DNA of 64,000 nucleotides from Pseudomonas sp. Tri1 (GTDB taxonomy: Bacteria > Pseudomonadota > Gammaproteobacteria > Pseudomonadales > Pseudomonadaceae): NCBI RefSeq assembly GCF_017968885.1, contig NZ_CP072913.1, positions 6,643,951 through 6,707,950 on the forward strand, in the 5' to 3' direction. Positions within the stretch are counted from its first letter, which is position 1; every line of letters begins with the position of its first letter. Under the pieces are notes generated by a model. The model did no database searches. It saw only the letters and a program-made list of their open reading frames with translations, and had not been told where the DNA came from. Positions 60,932 through 64,000 of this stretch are shown here, piece after piece. The position numbers and the translations under genes were made by a program.

Positions 60932-62614
60932 TTACGCCTCGGCTTTTTTCGTAGCCGCTTCGATCTTACGCGTGATGTACCACTGCTGGGTAATGGACAA
61001 CACGTTGTTCACAACCCAGTACAGCACCAGGCCAGCCGGGAACCACAGGAAGAAGAAGGTGAAGATAATCGGCATCATCTTCATGACCTTCGCCTGCATC
61101 GGATCCGGAGGCGTTGGGTTCAGCTGCTGCTGGATGAACATGGTCGCGCCCATGATGATCGGCAGGATGAAGAACGGATCCTTGATCGACAGGTCGGTAA
61201 TCCACAGCATGAACGGTGCCTGGCGCATCTCTACGCTTTCCAGCAACACCCAGTACAGCGACAGGAACACTGGCATCTGTACGAGAATCGGCAAGCATCC
61301 ACCCAGCGGGTTGATCTTCTCTTTCTTGTACAGCTCCATCATGGCCTGGGACATTTTCTGCCGGTCATCGCCATGTTGCTCTTTCAGCGCAGCCAGTTTC
61401 GGTGCCACGGCGCGCATGCGAGCCATGGATTTGTAGCTGGCGGCCGACAATGGGAAGAAAAGCCCCTTGATCAGCATGGTCAGGAAGATGATCGACCAGC
61501 CCCAGTTACCGACGATGCTGTGGATATGTTGCAGCAGCCAGAAGATCGGCTGGGCAATGAACCACAGGAAACCGTAGTCCACGGTCAATTCCAGACCTGG
61601 GGACAACTCTTTCAGCACGGCTTGGCTTTTAGGACCGGCATACAGGATGGCGCTGGTTTCGGCTTTTGCACCTGGCGCAGCGGTCAGTGCCGGGCCGGTG
61701 TAACCGATGATGTAGTTGCCTTTGCTGTCTTTGCGCGTCTGGACGATATTGCTTTCGCCTTTCTGCGGGATCCAGGCGGTTACAAAATAGTGCTGCAACC
61801 AGGCAACCCAGCCACCTTGAACGGTTTCCTTGAGCTGTGCCTTGTCCATGTCCTTCATGGACACTTTCTTGTACGGCTCCGAACTTGTCCACAGGGCGGC
61901 GCCCAGGTAGGTCGCGGTGCCGGTGGCGGTGCTCGAAGACGGATCGGAGCTGGCATCACGCTTCAACTGCGCGAACATCGCACCGGACCAGGGCTGTGCG
62001 CTCTGGTTATCGATCAGGTAGGAAACGGTCACGTCATACAAGCCACGTTTCAACGCGAAACGCTTGATGTAATTGACGCCATCCTTGCTGAACTTCAGGT
62101 CCACGACCAATTGGTCCTGTCCATCAGCCAGTTGATAACTCTTCTTCTCTGCGGAGTAAACCGGGCGACCGCTCGGGCTTGCATCCGGGCCGTTGGTGCC
62201 AATCAGGCCACTTTGGGCCAGATAGGTCCGCTCGTTGCCATTGTCGAACAACTGGAACGGAATTTCCGGATGGTCCTGGCGACGCGGATACAACGGCAGC
62301 TTCAGCTGGGCGACGTCACCACCTTGTGGATCGATTGCCAGCTCGAGCACATCGGTCTTGATCTGGATCAGATCCTTGCTGGCAGCCACGGGGGCTTCGG
62401 CTGGGGCACTGGTATCGTTTGCCGCGCGCGGAATATCGTCATTGCTGGCAGCGCTGGTACCGCTAGGGGTATCAGGCAGGCTCGGTGCGGTATTGCTGGC
62501 TGCAACATTCTGAGTCGGCAGGGCAGCCTGGCCATAGTCCTGGTTCCATTTAAGAACCATGACGTAGGACACGATTGCCAGGGCGACGATCAGGATCGTG
62601 CGTTTGATATCCAT
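60932..62614 (-). CDS. yidC: Membrane protein insertase YidC
   Basis: 560 residues. N-terminal helix TILIVALAIVSYVMVLKW, a large periplasmic beta domain, then the core helices: MLIKGLFFPLSAASYKSMARM and MQAKVMKMMPIIFTFFFLWFPAGLVLYWVVNN. Inserts inner-membrane proteins, including the AtpE subunit encoded nearby. Two bases after yidD. Confidence 0.97.
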   Translation of the reverse strand: MDIKRTILIVALAIVSYVMVLKWNQDYGQAALPTQNVAASNTAPSLPDTPSGTSAASNDDIPRAANDTSAPAEAPVAASKDLIQIKTDVLELAIDPQGGDVAQLKLPLYPRRQDHPEIPFQLFDNGNERTYLAQSGLIGTNGPDASPSGRPVYSAEKKSYQLADGQDQLVVDLKFSKDGVNYIKRFALKRGLYDVTVSYLIDNQSAQPWSGAMFAQLKRDASSDPSSSTATGTATYLGAALWTSSEPYKKVSMKDMDKAQLKETVQGGWVAWLQHYFVTAWIPQKGESNIVQTRKDSKGNYIIGYTGPALTAAPGAKAETSAILYAGPKSQAVLKELSPGLELTVDYGFLWFIAQPIFWLLQHIHSIVGNWGWSIIFLTMLIKGLFFPLSAASYKSMARMRAVAPKLAALKEQHGDDRQKMSQAMMELYKKEKINPLGGCLPILVQMPVFLSLYWVLLESVEMRQAPFMLWITDLSIKDPFFILPIIMGATMFIQQQLNPTPPDPMQAKVMKMMPIIFTFFFLWFPAGLVLYWVVNNVLSITQQWYITRKIEAATKKAEA

Positions 62615-62616
62615 GA

Positions 62617-62862
62617 TTACTCGGCCATCGAAGAAGAACGGGAGGTAGGGATAGGCGGAACCGGGTCATAACCGCCGGGATTCCACGGATGACAGCGACC
62701 TAAACGACGAAAGGTCAGCCAGCCACCGCGCAGAAGGCCATGATTTTCTATGGCTTCATACGCGTAGCAGGAACAACTGGGGTAGAAACGACAGTGACTG
62801 GCCATCAGGGGACTAATGGCATAGCGATAAAACTGGATCGGAACGAGTGCCAGTTTACGCAT
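62617..62862 (-). CDS. yidD: Membrane protein insertion efficiency factor YidD
   Basis: 81 residues. [17 protein letters not shown] and [16 protein letters not shown] with the three cysteines, then [15 protein letters not shown]. Overlaps rnpA by eight bases, the standard arrangement. Confidence 0.95.
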   Translation of the reverse strand: MRKLALVPIQFYRYAISPLMASHCRFYPSCSCYAYEAIENHGLLRGGWLTFRRLGRCHPWNPGGYDPVPPIPTSRSSSMAE

Positions 62863-63256
62863 CGGGACTGTCTACCCCTACAGTTTCGGTGTTGACTGCT
62901 GGTACTGGCTTATTGCGTGCCAGACGCTTCCAGAGCTTGCCGAAATGCTGAATCAATTCGGGGTTTTCTACATCACCCAAACCTTTGCGCGCGACGATAA
63001 CGATGTCCCAGCCGACCAGTGAATCCTGGTTCAGGCGAAACGATTCGCGCATCAGACGTTTGAGGCGATTGCGCTGAACGGAGAGCTTTACGCTCTTTTT
63101 CCCGATAACCAGCCCTAGTCGGGGGTGATCGAGATCGTTACTGCGCGCAAGGAGCAGGAGATTTTTCCCCGGAACCTTGCCGGTAGGGGAGTCAAAGACT
63201 GCCTTGAAATGCCGGGGTGTAAGCAGACGCTTTTCCCGACTGAAGTCCTGACTCAC
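62855..63256 (-). CDS. rnpA: Ribonuclease P protein component
   Basis: 133 residues from GTG at 63256 ([21 protein letters not shown]). The RNA-binding block [16 protein letters not shown] is present. Assists RNase P RNA in maturing tRNAs. The GTG is 16 bases after the rpmH stop; GGAGG directly abuts it, so the exact start is less certain than the identity. Confidence 0.93.
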   Translation of the reverse strand: MSQDFSREKRLLTPRHFKAVFDSPTGKVPGKNLLLLARSNDLDHPRLGLVIGKKSVKLSVQRNRLKRLMRESFRLNQDSLVGWDIVIVARKGLGDVENPELIQHFGKLWKRLARNKPVPAVNTETVGVDSPDA

Positions 63257-63272
63257 CTCCAGTGCCGGATTA

Positions 63273-63407
63273 TCAAACTGCCAGACGCGCACGACCTTTG
63301 GCGCGACGACGCGACAGGACGGCACGACCGTTCTTGGTAGCCATGCGAGCACGGAAACCGTGGGTACGAGCGCGTTTGATAGTGCTTGGTTGGAAAGTAC
63401 GTTTCAT
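63273..63407 (-). CDS. rpmH: 50S ribosomal protein L34
   Basis: 44 residues, beginning [18 protein letters not shown] and ending KGRARLAV, rich in Arg and Lys. Nearly invariant among gammaproteobacteria. It heads the rpmH-rnpA-yidD-yidC group and reads away from dnaA. Confidence 0.97.
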   Translation of the reverse strand: MKRTFQPSTIKRARTHGFRARMATKNGRAVLSRRRAKGRARLAV

Positions 63408-63479
63408 GTCGTGTTACCTGGTTCGTCCACAACGGGCCGGAATGGCCCCCGTTTTAAGAGACCGGGGATTCTAGAGAAA

Positions 63480-63973
63480 GCAAGCCTCTAGGTCAATTTC
63501 CAACCAGCGTTTCCTTTAAATAGATATCCAGCCTCTGCGGCGGATTCGTCACACAGCGTTAGATATAGAAATAAAGAAGGGAATTATTTAAAGCTTTTCT
63601 GTAAAGCTTATAAAAGCAAGGCAGGCAGCTCTCTGTGGATAACCATGCTCAGCCCTTGTAATCCGCCATGTACAAAGAATGACAACTACAGGGGAAAACG
63701 GTGGCAAGCCTGTGCTGCGCTGTCGGATAAGCTGTGTGTGGAATGGCTAGTTATCCACAGGCAGGTTATCCACCGACTTTCACCCCCACTTGTGCAATGC
63801 CCTCAGGGGCGGTTATCCACAGAGCTTATCCACCGACCGCCTGTCGCCTTTCTGTTCGTTAAGGCATTGATAAATCATGCGCGATGAGCAACCTGCATGT
63901 GGATAAGTGGGCGTCTGCTCGCTACAATGGCCGCTTGTTTTTGCCTCACCGGCTTTCAACTTAGGGGATATCC
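63480..63973. other. oriC region between rpmH and dnaA
   Basis: Exact DnaA boxes TGTGGATAA at 63634 and 63898, TTATCCACA at 63751 and 63813; near matches TTATCCACC at 63766 and 63826. An AT-rich segment at about 63575-63617 (ATTATTTAAAGC..., TTATAAAAGC) could be the unwinding element. The position matches the described Pseudomonas origin. No gene is present in this 566-bp gap. Confidence 0.88.
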
Positions 63974-64000
63974 GTGTCAGTGGAACTTTGGCAGCAGTGC
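63974..64000 (+). CDS. dnaA: Chromosomal replication initiator DnaA, first nine codons
   Basis: GTG start followed by SVELWQQC, the invariant Pseudomonas DnaA N-terminus, with GGGGAT upstream. The rest lies beyond the window. Confidence 0.95.

Noticed and set aside
60908..62671. Long open frame antisense to yidC (587 codons)
   Set aside because: Shadow frame of yidC, low-complexity His/Gln-rich translation.

Overview
The window is a 64 kb piece of a Pseudomonas chromosome next to the replication origin, most likely from the P. fluorescens group. Evidence: the order dnaA-rpmH-rnpA-yidD-yidC-mnmE-mnmG-rsmG-parA-parB-atpIBEFHAGDC-glmU-glmR-glmS, GC-rich coding sequence, Pseudomonas-type REP palindromes, ParB sites of the TGTTCCACGTGGAACA type, and the NrtR-nadD2 / pncA-pncB-nadE arrangement known from P. 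aeruginosa. The species itself cannot be read from this.

Layout. (1) 1-6.1 kb: zinc-starvation genes. A COG0523 GTPase with a DUF1826 protein, a small secreted protein, and an operon of zinc-independent GTP cyclohydrolase (folE2) with a ZnuCBA-like ABC importer. Two perfect 15-bp Zur palindromes serve the two promoters. (2) 6.1-9.4 kb: a DUF3617 protein, cardiolipin synthase and a cyclopropane fatty acid synthase. (3) 9.6-15.6 kb: a tightly overlapping four-gene operon of three SPFH/HflK-HflC-like membrane proteins, one with a 15-histidine N-terminus, and a P1B-type ATPase. A Zur-like box lies upstream. One SPFH gene carries a -1 frameshift. (4) 15.8-31.9 kb: dihydrolipoamide dehydrogenase, a large periplasmic helical protein, a DUF3142 lipoprotein, a GST, a LysR regulator, a sulfatase/LTA-synthase-like membrane enzyme, NudK, a chemoreceptor, and the NAD salvage genes with their NUDIX-type repressor NrtR and two matching operators.

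(5) 31,981-43,095: an 11.1 kb island placed exactly where Tn7 relatives insert, just downstream of glmS. Its ends carry a 15-bp repeat three times spaced on the left and twice close together on the glmS side, the asymmetry of Tn7 ends. The only transposition gene is a frameshifted TniQ/TnsD relic. Cargo: three HEPN-like or related genes, an OLD-nuclease/UvrD-helicase pair of Gabija (GajA/GajB) type, an unrecognised 536-residue winged-helix plus PD-(D/E)XK protein, and a Sir2 remnant running into an XRE regulator. This is the most likely place for an undescribed defence system.

(6) 43.1-64 kb: glmS, glmR, glmU, the ATP synthase operon, parAB, rsmG, mnmG, mnmE, yidC, yidD, rnpA, rpmH and the start of dnaA. 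Two separate DnaA-box clusters lie between mnmG and mnmE and between rpmH and dnaA; the second is the likely oriC. Three parS-type sites at 2.6, 3.1 and 12.5 kb fit the nearby parAB.
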